Assembly (NCBI RefSeq): GCF_001898325.1
Contig: NZ_MKTR01000006.1
Coordinates: 75,610 to 139,609 of the forward strand
Origin: Microbacterium sp. 67-17
Lineage (GTDB): Bacteria > Actinomycetota > Actinomycetes > Actinomycetales > Microbacteriaceae
DNA: 64,000 nt
Reading direction: 5' to 3'
The position numbers and the translations under genes were made by a program. The notes under the pieces were generated by a model, which had not been told where the DNA came from, did not search any database, and worked only from the letters and a program-made list of their open reading frames with translations. Below are positions 20,683 to 28,718 of the stretch, in pieces (within the stretch, counting starts at the first letter, position 1; each line of letters begins with the position of its first letter).

Positions 20683-21758
20683 TGGCGCTCCCAGAAGCTC
20701 GGGCCGACGGGTTCGGTGAAGTCGCTCTGCGCGACGAGGTAACCCTCGTCATCCACCTCAATGGGCAGCTGCGGCAGCGGACGTGCTGCGGGCCCGAAGA
20801 TGACCTTCGCGCCGTCCGAGACGTCGAACTGCGACTGGTGGCAGGGGCAGAGCAGGTGGTGTGTCTGCTGCTCGTAGAGAGCCACGGGGCAGCCGACGTG
20901 GGTGCAGACCTTGGAGTAAGCGACGATGCCGTCGTACGACCAGGTCGCCCGCTCAGGTGTTTCGGTGATCTGCTCGGGCAGCATGCGCACCAGCAGCACG
21001 ATCGCCTTGGCCTTCTCTTCGAGGTAGCCCTCTTCGTGGCTGAGTTCGGCGAGCGGCTCGGGGATCACGTGCACCGCCGAGCCGAGAGTGACCTCGGATG
21101 CCTTGATCGGCGTGCCCTCGGGGTCCTTGGCCAGACGCATGCCGGGCTTCCACATGGTGTGGCTGAGGAGGTACACCGGGTTGCCCGCGTTGGGGCGCTC
21201 GGGAGTGTTCTCGGGGGCAAGACCACGGAAGAGGGTGATCGCCGGAAGGATCGAGGCGATCAGGGCCGCGAAGAGGCCGCCGCGGATGACGGTGCGTCGT
21301 CCGAATCCTGACTCCTCGTTGGCGGCTTCGAAGACGGCTACGGCGCCGGCACGCGTCGCGTCGGTGCCACGAGTGGGGTGGCGGGCCTCGGTGTGCTCCT
21401 TGTCGGACATCACCGCCTTGGACCAGTGGATCGCGGCGACACCAATAGCCAGCAGCGCGAGGGCGATGCCGAGGCCGATGAAGAGGTTGTTGTCGCGGAT
21501 CGCCGGGATCTCGCCGCTCTCGATCGGGAAGATCATGTAGGCGGCAACTGCCCACAGCGACCCGGCTACCGAGATGTAGAAGAGCGTGTAGATCGTGCGG
21601 ACGGCGCGCTTCATCGCCGCCGGGTCCTTGTCGGTCATCCGCTCACGGTGCGGCGGAAGCTCGGGGTTACGCACGGGGTCGGTGACGGCGACGGCCGTTC
21701 CCGACGAGGGCTGGTACGACGCCCTGTCGAGGCCGTGCGGGTCGTCCTCGTGTGCCAT
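20679..21758 (-). CDS. qcrA: Cytochrome bc1 complex Rieske iron-sulfur subunit
   Basis: A 359-aa Rieske protein with three N-terminal membrane helices, the actinobacterial form, then a large periplasmic domain. The [2Fe-2S] ligands are in CTHVGCP (near residue 280) and CPCHQSQFD (about 300). A twin-arginine-like RRTVIRGG segment precedes the third helix, consistent with Tat-assisted insertion of the cofactor domain. It transfers electrons from quinol to the diheme QcrC. Starts at ATG 21758 with GAGGAGCACC upstream, and overlaps qcrB by 4 nt. Confidence 0.97.
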   Translation of the reverse strand: MAHEDDPHGLDRASYQPSSGTAVAVTDPVRNPELPPHRERMTDKDPAAMKRAVRTIYTLFYISVAGSLWAVAAYMIFPIESGEIPAIRDNNLFIGLGIALALLAIGVAAIHWSKAVMSDKEHTEARHPTRGTDATRAGAVAVFEAANEESGFGRRTVIRGGLFAALIASILPAITLFRGLAPENTPERPNAGNPVYLLSHTMWKPGMRLAKDPEGTPIKASEVTLGSAVHVIPEPLAELSHEEGYLEEKAKAIVLLVRMLPEQITETPERATWSYDGIVAYSKVCTHVGCPVALYEQQTHHLLCPCHQSQFDVSDGAKVIFGPAARPLPQLPIEVDDEGYLVAQSDFTEPVGPSFWERH

Positions 21759-21799
21759 GGTGCTCCTCTAGCGTCTTGCTACGTATTCGGTATGCGGGG

Positions 21800-22603
21800 T
21801 CAGTTGGATTTCGCCGTGATCCACACGGTGATGCCGATCAGGGTGCTGATCCCGAAGATCCAGATGAACAGACCCTCAGCGACCGGTCCGAGCGACCCGA
21901 GCTTGAATCCACCGGGGGACTCGGTCTGCTGGATGTACAGCAGCGACGAGATGATGTCTCGCTTGTCCTCGTCGGTCAGGTACATGTCGTTGAACACCGG
22001 CATGTTCTGGGGGCCGGTGACCATCGCGGCGTAAATGTGCAGAGCGCTGACCTCGGTCAGGGCGGGAGCGTACTTGCCCTCGGTCAGGGCGCCACCGGCG
22101 CCGGCGACGTTGTGACACATTGCGCAGTTGATGCGGAACAGCTCAGCTCCGCGTGCGACGTCGCCTTCACCGTCGAGGATCTCGGGGTCCGGGAAGTCGG
22201 GACCGGGAGCGACGGACTGCACGTAGTTGGCCATCGCGAGGATCTGCTCGTCGGTGAACTGCACCGGCTTCTGGGGGGCCTGGGGACCCTGCATCTGCAG
22301 CGGCATCCGGCCCGTGCCGACCTGGAAGTCGACGGCGACGGCGCCGACACCATAGAGCGAGGGGCCGTTCTCGGTGCCCTGCAGGTCAAGGCCGTGGCAG
22401 GTGGCGCAGTTGGCCTGGAACAGCTTCTTGCCGTCCTCGATCGTCAGGCTGGTCGCCGTGGCGGTGTCGGGTTCGGTGGCTGCCATCGCACCGGAGGCGC
22501 CCGCGTAGACGCCGCCGGTGATGAGCAGTCCGATGCCGATCAGTGCGGTCGCTGCCCAGGGGCTCCGGCGGCCGGTCGAGCGGCGCTTGGTCTGTCGTGC
22601 CAT
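21800..22603 (-). CDS. qcrC: Cytochrome bc1 complex diheme cytochrome c subunit
   Basis: A 267-aa membrane-anchored protein with two haem-binding CxxCH motifs: CATCHG near residue 66 and CAMCHN near 165. It has an N-terminal signal anchor and a C-terminal membrane helix (about 240-262). In actinobacteria lacking soluble cytochrome c, QcrC bridges the bc1 complex directly to the CuA domain of CtaC. It is the gene between ctaE and qcrA, with 24 nt and 41 nt spacers. Confidence 0.97.
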   Translation of the reverse strand: MARQTKRRSTGRRSPWAATALIGIGLLITGGVYAGASGAMAATEPDTATATSLTIEDGKKLFQANCATCHGLDLQGTENGPSLYGVGAVAVDFQVGTGRMPLQMQGPQAPQKPVQFTDEQILAMANYVQSVAPGPDFPDPEILDGEGDVARGAELFRINCAMCHNVAGAGGALTEGKYAPALTEVSALHIYAAMVTGPQNMPVFNDMYLTDEDKRDIISSLLYIQQTESPGGFKLGSLGPVAEGLFIWIFGISTLIGITVWITAKSN

Positions 22604-22627
22604 GAGGGTGATTCAGCTCCGCTCGGG

Positions 22628-23272
22628 TTACTTGAGGAAGTAGATGACGAAGAACAGGGCGATCCAGACCACGTCGACGAAGTGCCAGTAGTACGACACG
22701 ACGATCGACGAGGTCATCTCCTTGCGGCCGAAGTTCTTGACCGCAAAGGCGCGTCCGATCACGAGGAGGAAGGCGATGAGGCCACCGGTCACGTGCAGGG
22801 CGTGGAAGCCGGTCGTCAGGTAGAACGCCGAGGCGTACGCGTTCGCCTGGATTGGCATCCCTTCGGCGACGAGCTGGGCGTACTCCCACACCTGGCCCGA
22901 CACGAAGATGGCGCCGAGAGCAAAGGTCAGCCAGAACCACTCGACCATGCCCCAGCGGTCGCGGAACCGGTTGGTCTTGACCGTGTACGGCTGGAAACGC
23001 TCAGCGGCGAACACACCCATCTGACAGGTGACGGATGAGAGCACCAGGATCGTGGTGTTGACCGCAGCGAACGGGACGTTCAACAGCTGGGTCTCTTGGG
23101 CCCACAGGTCGGGGGAGGTGCTTCGCAGTGTGAAATAGATCGCGAAAAGGCCGGCGAAGAACATGACTTCGCTGCCGAGCCACACGATGGTTCCAACTGC
23201 GACCGGGTCGGGTCGCTTGACCGACCGCATGGCCTGGGAGTACGTCGCTGAGCTGGTGGTCACATTCTTCAT
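22628..23272 (-). CDS. ctaE: Cytochrome c oxidase subunit III
   Basis: A 214-aa subunit III with seven helices. [25 protein letters not shown] contains the conserved Glu of the family, and [13 protein letters not shown] and [19 protein letters not shown] close the protein. The start is probably ATG 23272 (MKNVTTSS); a GTG nine nt further in is equally plausible, and neither has a strong ribosome binding site. First gene of ctaE-qcrCAB, divergent from trpD. Confidence 0.95.
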   Translation of the reverse strand: MKNVTTSSATYSQAMRSVKRPDPVAVGTIVWLGSEVMFFAGLFAIYFTLRSTSPDLWAQETQLLNVPFAAVNTTILVLSSVTCQMGVFAAERFQPYTVKTNRFRDRWGMVEWFWLTFALGAIFVSGQVWEYAQLVAEGMPIQANAYASAFYLTTGFHALHVTGGLIAFLLVIGRAFAVKNFGRKEMTSSIVVSYYWHFVDVVWIALFFVIYFLK

Positions 23273-23332
23273 TATGGCTGAAGATTTGCCTGGGGTTTCG
23301 CATGAGCCACCACTGATGTGAGGTGGTTTGCG

Positions 23333-23350
23333 ACTTAGGTGCACCTCAGT
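23333..23350. promoter_or_regulatory. Palindrome in the ctaE/trpD divergent promoter region
   Basis: An 18-nt near-perfect palindrome (ACTTAGGTG / CACCTCAGT, one mismatch pair) with AGGTGCACCT at its centre. It lies midway between the ctaE and trpD starts, where a regulator could affect either gene. No regulator is assigned. Confidence 0.4.
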
Positions 23351-23362
23351 TGCCCGCCCCGC

Positions 23363-23368
23363 TACGCT
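23363..23368 (+). promoter_or_regulatory. -10 hexamer of leaderless trpD
   Basis: TACGCT, then 7 nt, then the trpD ATG at 23376. Confidence 0.45.
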
Positions 23369-23375
23369 CGGAGCC

Positions 23376-24437
23376 ATGACCCAGCAGTCGTCATGGTCCT
23401 CGATCATCAGCGCCCTCCTCGAGGGTAAGGACCTCAGCGTGTCGGAGTCGACGTGGGCAATGCGCCAGATCATGGCTGGGGAGGCGACTGCCTCGCAGTT
23501 GGCCGGATTCCTCATCGCCCTCCGTGCGAAGGGCGAGACCGTCGATGAGATCGTGGGTTTCCGCGACGCAATCCTCGAGGCTGCGCTCCCGCTTCCCGTG
23601 GATCCTCACGTCCTGGACATCGTCGGAACCGGTGGAGACCGTCATCGCACCGTCAATGTGTCTACGACAGCATCGATCGTCGCCGCTGCCGCCGGCATCC
23701 CGGTCGTCAAGCACGGGAACAAGGCGGCGAGTTCTGCATCCGGGTCTTCCGACGTCCTCTCGGCGCTCGGCATTGATCTTCGCCTCTCGCCGGATGCCGT
23801 CGCCGAGGTCCTCGACCGCGCCGGCATCACCTTCGCCTTCGCTGCCGCATTCCACCCCGGATTCCGGCACGCCGGGCCCACGCGCGCCGAGCTCGGGGTT
23901 CCGACCGTCTTCAATTTCCTCGGCCCGCTGTGCAACCCCGCCCGTGCCGAGGCGAACGCGGTGGGCGTCGCGCAGCTGGACCGCGTTCCTCTGATCACCG
24001 GCGTGTTCCGCACACGCGGCGCAACAGCGCTGGTGTTCCGCGGCGACGACGGGCTCGATGAACTGACCACCACCGGACACAGCCGGATCTGGGAAGTGTC
24101 GCGCGGCGACATCCACGAGCACGATCTCGATCCGCGGGATCTCGGCATCCCGCTTGCGATGCTCGACGATCTTCGCGGTGGCGCGCCCGAGCACAACGCC
24201 GAGATCGTCCGGCGTGTGCTGGCGGGCGAGACGGGGCCGGTGCGTGACATCGTGCTGCTGAACGCGGCAGCGGGGATCGTGGCGTTCCGGCTGTCGCAGG
24301 ATGCCGCGCAGGCGCAGGTGCCCATTGTTGAGCGCCTGCGGGAGGCGCAAGTGGACGCCGCTGCGGCTATCGACTCGGGTGCTGCTGCGGCAAAGCTGGA
24401 CGCGTGGGCCGAGGCGACCGCTGCGCTCGCGCCCTGA
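23376..24437 (+). CDS. trpD: Anthranilate phosphoribosyltransferase
   Basis: Second step of tryptophan synthesis: anthranilate plus PRPP to phosphoribosyl-anthranilate. The 353-aa protein has the PRPP-binding [14 protein letters not shown] (residues about 83-96), [17 protein letters not shown], and the anthranilate-site HPGFRH and [11 protein letters not shown]. Alone here, as usual in Microbacteriaceae where trpD is separated from the other trp genes. The frame opens 16 codons earlier, but ATG 23376 gives the standard N-terminus and fits the leaderless -10. Confidence 0.96.
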   Translation: MTQQSSWSSIISALLEGKDLSVSESTWAMRQIMAGEATASQLAGFLIALRAKGETVDEIVGFRDAILEAALPLPVDPHVLDIVGTGGDRHRTVNVSTTASIVAAAAGIPVVKHGNKAASSASGSSDVLSALGIDLRLSPDAVAEVLDRAGITFAFAAAFHPGFRHAGPTRAELGVPTVFNFLGPLCNPARAEANAVGVAQLDRVPLITGVFRTRGATALVFRGDDGLDELTTTGHSRIWEVSRGDIHEHDLDPRDLGIPLAMLDDLRGGAPEHNAEIVRRVLAGETGPVRDIVLLNAAAGIVAFRLSQDAAQAQVPIVERLREAQVDAAAAIDSGAAAAKLDAWAEATAALAP

Positions 24438-24459
24438 CCTGGGTCATTCACCGAATTTC

Positions 24460-24550
24460 TCGTCGGGGGACCTACGTCACTTTCCGTAGGCTGGCCGGCT
24501 TCGTACCGTGGATGTCGACGGTGAGAGACACCGTCGAATCCCCCCGACGA
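24460..24550 (+). other. Structured region between trpD and the small membrane protein gene
   Basis: Complementary arms at 24460-24469 (TCGTCGGGGG) and 24541-24550 (CCCCCGACGA) enclose two internal hairpins, CCTACG/CGTAGG (24471-24490) and TCGACGGTG/CACCGTCGA (24515-24537). This could form a branched RNA ending 12 nt before the ribosome binding site of the gene at 24577, or partly serve as the trpD terminator. A TAGGCT hexamer at 24487-24492 might be a promoter inside the region, in which case the outer arms would not be in one transcript. Confidence 0.4.
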
Positions 24551-24576
24551 TGCATGTCCCTGAAGGAGAAATCGCC

Positions 24577-25071
24577 ATGTCCGCCACCGACACAGCCAGC
24601 GCCACCGACACCGTTCAGGCGCCCGCCCGCAACCTCGGTCTCGTGAAGGTGGTGGGGATCCTCGGCATCGTCGGCGGCGCCCTGCTCATCATCGTGGGCA
24701 TCGTCGTGTGGGCTACCGTCTCGAGCCAGCTGCGCGCCGAGAACATCACCATCCCCGAGGACGCGATCGCCTTCCAGGGCCAGACCGTCGCCGGCCCCTT
24801 CACCGCCTACGTGCAGGCCGACATCATTCAGCACCACGCCCTCGAGGCATCCGGCGGTGCCACCTACGCCGAGCTCGACCGCGAGGACCCGGTGCGCGCG
24901 ACAATGATGAACGCATCGTTCCTGCGGGCATCCCTGTTCACCTCGGTGGTCAGCTTTGGTGTCTCCGCTTTCGCGATGGGGATCGGTGTGCTCTCGATCC
25001 TGTTCGGCTGGGCTCTCCACCGCCTCGCCAGTGCCCCCGTCGTCGTCAAGCGCGCGGGAGTCACACCCTGA
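24577..25071 (+). CDS. Small membrane protein, conserved in actinobacteria, function unknown
   Basis: A 164-aa protein with a Thr/Ala-rich cytoplasmic start, a helix at about residues 22-45 (VVGILGIVGGALLIIVGIVVW), an extracytoplasmic loop of about 70 residues with EDAIAFQGQTVAGPFTAYVQAD and IIQHHALEASGG, and a second helix at about 125-150. Relatives are often labelled LigA-like in databases, but I see no dioxygenase features. ATG 24577 is chosen for the GAAGGAG site 9 nt upstream. It stands alone and is followed by a strong hairpin. Confidence 0.8.
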   Translation: MSATDTASATDTVQAPARNLGLVKVVGILGIVGGALLIIVGIVVWATVSSQLRAENITIPEDAIAFQGQTVAGPFTAYVQADIIQHHALEASGGATYAELDREDPVRATMMNASFLRASLFTSVVSFGVSAFAMGIGVLSILFGWALHRLASAPVVVKRAGVTP

Positions 25072-25114
25072 CGCGCTGACGTCCCGCCGACCCTCCTCGC
25101 GGAGGTAGGACTTC

Positions 25115-25160
25115 TCCCGGGCGTAGGTCGATCGCAACTGCAATCGACCTACGCCCGGGA
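25115..25160 (+). terminator. Rho-independent-type terminator
   Basis: A perfect 18-bp stem (25115-25132 with 25143-25160) and a 10-nt loop, followed by TTTT. It lies 44 nt after the small membrane protein gene. Confidence 0.85.
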
Positions 25161-25218
25161 TTTTGCCTACCTGCAGAAGGCGATGCGCGCGTCGGTGGGG
25201 CGTGTCAGGCTGGGCGAC

Positions 25219-26226
25219 ATGAGCGAGCCGGAGCTGCAGCCGTACGACGCGCTGATCGAGATCGCGCTGCTGCTGGAGCGCGAGCGGGCGATCCGCTACA
25301 AGGCGAGGGCGTTTCGTACTGCCGCGGCAGCGATCGAGGGGCTGGATGCCGCGCAGCTGGCCGATACGGCGGGGTTGCGGCGCCGGAAGGGGATCGGTGA
25401 GTCGACCCTGGCGGTGATCGTTCAGGCCCGGGAGGGGCGCGTGCCGGACTACCTCGCGGAACTGCGGGAGCGGGCCGGCATCCGACCGTCTGCGCTTGGC
25501 GCGCTGCTGCGCGGCGACCTTCACAGCCATTCGGACTGGTCGGACGGCACGACGCCGATCGCGGCGATGGTGAAGGCTGCGCGCGAACTCGGACGGGAGT
25601 ATCTCGCGCTCACCGACCACTCGCCGCGGCTGCGCGTGGCAAACGGCCTGTCGGCGCAGCGGCTTCGCGATCAGATCCCGATCGTGGAGAGCTTTCGCGA
25701 CGACCGGTTCACCCTGCTCACGGGCATCGAGGTCGACATCCTCGAAGACGGCGGGCTCGATCAGCAGGATGAACTGCTGCGCTCGCTGGAGATCGTCGTG
25801 GCATCCGTTCACTCGAAGCTGCGGATGGAGCGCGGCCCCATGACGGCGAGGATGCTGCGCGCCGTGCGAAGCGGCAGGATCGATGTGCTCGGTCACGTCA
25901 CAGGGCGACTCGTCTCCGGTCAGCGGGGGACGAGGCCCCCATCTGATTTCGACGCGGATCGGGTGTTCGAGGCCTGCGCGGAAGCCAGTGTCGCTGTCGA
26001 GATCAACTCGCGGCCGGAACGCGAGGACCCGCCCGATGAACTGATCGCGCTCGCCCTCACGAAGGGATGTCTGTTCTCGATCGACTCCGACGCGCACGCG
26101 CCGGGTCATCTGTCGCTGCTGGACTACGGTGCCGAGCGGGCAGAGCGTGTCGGGGTTCCGGCTGACCGCATCGTCACGACGTGGCCGCTGGCGCGCCTTC
26201 GGGAATGGACCGCGACGCGGCGGTGA
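25219..26226 (+). CDS. PHP-domain phosphoesterase with N-terminal helix-hairpin-helix region (PolX-like without polymerase)
   Basis: A 335-aa protein. Residues about 1-95 are helical and include LRRRKGIGESTLAVI, a helix-hairpin-helix-like DNA-binding element as in family X polymerase. The rest is a PHP domain with metal ligands in GDLHSHSDWSDG, LTDHSPR, TGIEVDIL, VASVHSKL, DVLGHVTGR and IDSDAHAPGHL. It corresponds to the outer parts of bacterial PolX, but the nucleotidyltransferase palm is absent. A nuclease or phosphatase role in DNA repair is an inference; histidinol-phosphatase-like activity is another possibility. ATG 25219 chosen by the family N-terminus. Confidence 0.85.
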   Translation: MSEPELQPYDALIEIALLLERERAIRYKARAFRTAAAAIEGLDAAQLADTAGLRRRKGIGESTLAVIVQAREGRVPDYLAELRERAGIRPSALGALLRGDLHSHSDWSDGTTPIAAMVKAARELGREYLALTDHSPRLRVANGLSAQRLRDQIPIVESFRDDRFTLLTGIEVDILEDGGLDQQDELLRSLEIVVASVHSKLRMERGPMTARMLRAVRSGRIDVLGHVTGRLVSGQRGTRPPSDFDADRVFEACAEASVAVEINSRPEREDPPDELIALALTKGCLFSIDSDAHAPGHLSLLDYGAERAERVGVPADRIVTTWPLARLREWTATRR

Positions 26227-26238
26227 GCGAGGGCGACG

Positions 26239-26355
26239 TCAGTTGCAGGTGCAGAGCTGGTCTTTGGGAACACCGGCGAGGGCCTGCTCAACGTGCATGC
26301 CGCAGCCGGTCCAGGTGATCTTGCCGCACGAGGAGCAACGAATCTGAGAGCACAT
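26239..26355 (-). CDS. 38-residue Cys-rich protein under a CsoR-like operator
   Basis: A tiny ORF with six cysteines in 38 residues: MCSQIRCSSCGKITWTGCG at the start and CTCN at the end, plus a His in GMHVEQAL. A strong GGAAGGAT ribosome binding site lies 6 nt before the ATG. Similar small proteins occur in other actinobacteria, usually as hypotheticals. The Cys pattern (C, C-x2-C, then C) suggests metal binding, and the upstream CsoR/RicR-like palindrome inside its promoter points to copper. A metallothionein- or chaperone-like role is inference. It is oriented away from the MFS gene, on the opposite strand. Confidence 0.78.
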   Translation of the reverse strand: MCSQIRCSSCGKITWTGCGMHVEQALAGVPKDQLCTCN

Positions 26356-26400
26356 GGGGATATCCTTCCGGGTTCTGGTCGGTGATGTTCGATGACTACG

Positions 26401-26416
26401 ATACCCCTGGGGGTAT
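26401..26416 (-). promoter_or_regulatory. CsoR/RicR-like copper operator within the promoter
   Basis: The palindrome ATACCCC-TG-GGGGTAT has seven-base half-sites of the GC-tract type bound by CsoR-family repressors. On the minus strand it occupies the spacer between TTGCGC (-35, about 26427-26422) and TATCGT (-10, about 26403-26398), so binding would block the polymerase. It lies 45 nt before the start codon of the Cys-rich protein. Assigning CsoR is inference from known consensus sites; no csoR gene is in the window. Confidence 0.7.
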
Positions 26417-26460
26417 AAGGAGCGCAACCTGAGCGCGGCAGGCAGGCGGTGACGCAACCC

Positions 26461-26466
26461 TAGACT
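26461..26466 (+). promoter_or_regulatory. -10 hexamer of leaderless MFS gene
   Basis: TAGACT, then exactly 6 nt, then the GTG at 26473. Confidence 0.5.
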
Positions 26467-26472
26467 CGACGG

Positions 26473-27768
26473 GTGGCTTCCGACCGACGCATCAATCCTG
26501 GTGCCGCCGGAAGCGCCGCCGGGCTGGTCATCGCCGGCATCCTCGTCGCCGCGCTGAGTCTTCGCGGACCCATCGTCTCACCGACACCTGTGCTGCGGCA
26601 GATCGAGACCGATCTCGGCATTGGAGCGGCCACCGCGGGTCTGCTCACAACTGCGCCCGTCCTGATGTTCGCGTTGCTCACGCCGGTGGCGGCTCTCGTC
26701 ATCCGTCGCGCCGGAGCAGAGCTCGCGCTCATGATCACCCTCACGGGCGTTCTGCTGGGCACCTTCCTGCGCGCCGTTCCGGGCTTCGGGTGGATGCTCG
26801 CCGGGATGATCGTGATCGGCGCATCCATCACGATCGGAAACGTGGTCATCCCGGTCATCATTCGCCGTGATGTCGCGCCGGAGCGGGTGGCCCTGGTCAC
26901 CGCCGGCTACGTCGCGATGCTCAACGCCGGATCGCTGCTGACCTCGCTGCTGACGGTGCCGATCGCCTCGGTGATCGGGTGGAACCTCGCCCTGGTCGCG
27001 TGGTCGGTGATCACGATCGCCGGGATGCTGCTATGGGGCCTGCATCTGCGCCGGGCCGCCGCGCGCGGGGAGCTGTGGGGCGAGCGGTTCTCGGGTGCGC
27101 AGCGCCCGGGGGCGGCATCCGTCGCCGATCGCGAGGCCGACACCCTCACCGGCCCGGTGCCCGTGCCGCTCGGGAGACGGGCGACGCGCGGCGATTCGAT
27201 GTTTCGGAACCCGGTGCCGTGGATGCTTCTGCTCGCGTTCGCAGGGCAGGCCGCCGTGTACTACGGGTTCGCCACCTGGTTGCCCACACTCATCGCCGAC
27301 GATCTCGGGGTCACCGCAGCAGCAGCGGGAGGCTTGACGGCGTTCTTCCACGGTGTTGCCGTGGTGGGGGCGTTCATTGTTCCGCTGCTCGCCCGGTTCA
27401 CACCGCGGATCGTGCCTGCGATTGCCATTGGCGCGTCGTGGATCTTGCTGACGCTCGGCATGATCATCGCGCCCGAGTGGGCAGCGCTTTGGCTGAGCTT
27501 CGGGGCCATCGGACACGCTGGCGGGTTCGTGGTGATCTTCAGCACGATCGTCGCGATCGCTCGCTCCGACGCAGAGGCTGCCGGGATGTCGGCGCTCGTG
27601 CAGGGCGGCGGCTACGCGGCCGCGGCCCTCGCCGCCCCAGCCATGGGTGCGCTGCACGAGGCGACAGGCGGGTGGGATGCCGTGCTGCTGGCATCCCTTG
27701 TCGTCGTGCTCGCCTACTGCGTGCTGCTGGTCGCGGCTGTCATCGTGTCGTGGCGAGCGCCTCGATGA
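26473..27768 (+). CDS. MFS transporter, CynX/NimT family
   Basis: A 431-aa major facilitator with twelve predicted helices. ALSLRGPIVSPTPVLRQIETDLG near the start and the long cytoplasmic loop at about residues 195-240 (RRAAARGELWGERFSG...) fit the CynX/NimT cyanate or nitroimidazole-type group. YFGFATWLPTLIADDLGVTAAAAG opens the second half. Substrate unknown. Its last 29 nt overlap the 3' end of the convergent exonuclease gene. It shares the intergenic region with the CsoR-like operator of the Cys-rich gene, but its own -10 is 45 nt away from the palindrome. Confidence 0.9.
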   Translation: MASDRRINPGAAGSAAGLVIAGILVAALSLRGPIVSPTPVLRQIETDLGIGAATAGLLTTAPVLMFALLTPVAALVIRRAGAELALMITLTGVLLGTFLRAVPGFGWMLAGMIVIGASITIGNVVIPVIIRRDVAPERVALVTAGYVAMLNAGSLLTSLLTVPIASVIGWNLALVAWSVITIAGMLLWGLHLRRAAARGELWGERFSGAQRPGAASVADREADTLTGPVPVPLGRRATRGDSMFRNPVPWMLLLAFAGQAAVYYGFATWLPTLIADDLGVTAAAAGGLTAFFHGVAVVGAFIVPLLARFTPRIVPAIAIGASWILLTLGMIIAPEWAALWLSFGAIGHAGGFVVIFSTIVAIARSDAEAAGMSALVQGGGYAAAALAAPAMGALHEATGGWDAVLLASLVVVLAYCVLLVAAVIVSWRAPR

Positions 27769-28666
27769 CCCGTGAAACCGACGCTCCGAGCGACCACGTT
27801 TCAGCGAGGGTGACCGCGGCCACGCGCTGATCGTTCTCGAGCGGACGCAGTTGCGTGTCAGGCTGGGGAAGATCGAGCGTGCGCACCACCTCGACGACGG
27901 TGGGAGCCACCTCCAGGTAGTCGAGCCCCGCGGCGATCTTCGCTCGAACACCAGCCGACATTCCCTCGCCTCGCTCGGCGGCGGCGATGATGCCGGCAAG
28001 GTCGCCGTGCGCGGCCAGGAGCGTAGCCGCCGTCTTCTCGCCGATGCCGGCAACTCCGGGTAGCCCGTCGGAGCTGTCGCCGCGAAGGGTCGCGAAGTCG
28101 GCATATTGGCTTGGCAGTACGCCGTACTTGGTGACGACAGTGCGGTCGGTGACCAGCTCGAGGTTGCTCATGCCGCGGGCGGTGTAGATGACACGGATGC
28201 TGCGCTCGTCGTCGACGAGCTGGAAGAGGTCGCGGTCACCCGTGACGATGTCGACGGGCATCGTTGCCACCGTGGCGAGGGTGCCGATGACATCGTCGGC
28301 CTCGTGTTCGGCGGCGCCGATGATCGTGATCCCGAGGGCGGCGAGTGCCTCGCGGATCAGCGGCACTTGCACCTCGAGGGGATCCGGGACCTCCTCGACA
28401 TCCGGGGCTCCCGCGACGACCTCGACGACCCGGTGGGTTTTGTACGACGGGATGAGGTCGACGCGCCATTGCGGACGCCAGTCGTCGTCCCAGCAGGCCA
28501 CGAGATGCGTCGGCTCGTAGGTGGTGACGAGTTTCGCGATCATGTCGAGGAATCCGCGCACCGCGTTGACCGGCATCCCACTCGGAGCCTTGACGGTGTC
28601 CGGTACGCCGTAGAACGCGCGGAAGTACAGCGACGCGGAGTCGAGCAGCATCAAACGTTCGGTCAC
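27740..28666 (-). CDS. 5'-3' exonuclease (FEN / PolA N-domain type)
   Basis: A stand-alone 308-aa homologue of the DNA polymerase I 5' nuclease domain. Metal-binding acids are in LMLLDSASLYFRAFYG, CWDDDWRPQWR, AEHEADDVIGTLA and VTGDRDLFQLV. An H3TH DNA-binding segment follows (LRGDSSDGLPGVAGIGEKTAATLL). Could act in RNA-primer removal and repair. The frame is open further upstream, but GTG 28666 gives the standard start and has CAGGAT 6 nt before it, a possible leaderless -10. The 3' end overlaps the convergent MFS gene by 29 nt. Confidence 0.93.
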   Translation of the reverse strand: MTERLMLLDSASLYFRAFYGVPDTVKAPSGMPVNAVRGFLDMIAKLVTTYEPTHLVACWDDDWRPQWRVDLIPSYKTHRVVEVVAGAPDVEEVPDPLEVQVPLIREALAALGITIIGAAEHEADDVIGTLATVATMPVDIVTGDRDLFQLVDDERSIRVIYTARGMSNLELVTDRTVVTKYGVLPSQYADFATLRGDSSDGLPGVAGIGEKTAATLLAAHGDLAGIIAAAERGEGMSAGVRAKIAAGLDYLEVAPTVVEVVRTLDLPQPDTQLRPLENDQRVAAVTLAETWSLGASVSRVIEALATTR

Positions 28667-28718
28667 GCGCCCATCCTGGCATGCGCCCCCGACGATGGCG
28701 TGGCGGTGCGGACGGCCC

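Noticed and set aside
23273..23375. Five-bp CCACC/GGTGG hairpin near the ctaE start
   Set aside because: Too short and with a loop too large to be called a regulatory element.
24577..25071. Ring-opening dioxygenase LigA function for the small membrane protein
   Set aside because: It has two membrane helices and no metal-binding motif; such labels in databases appear to be misannotations.
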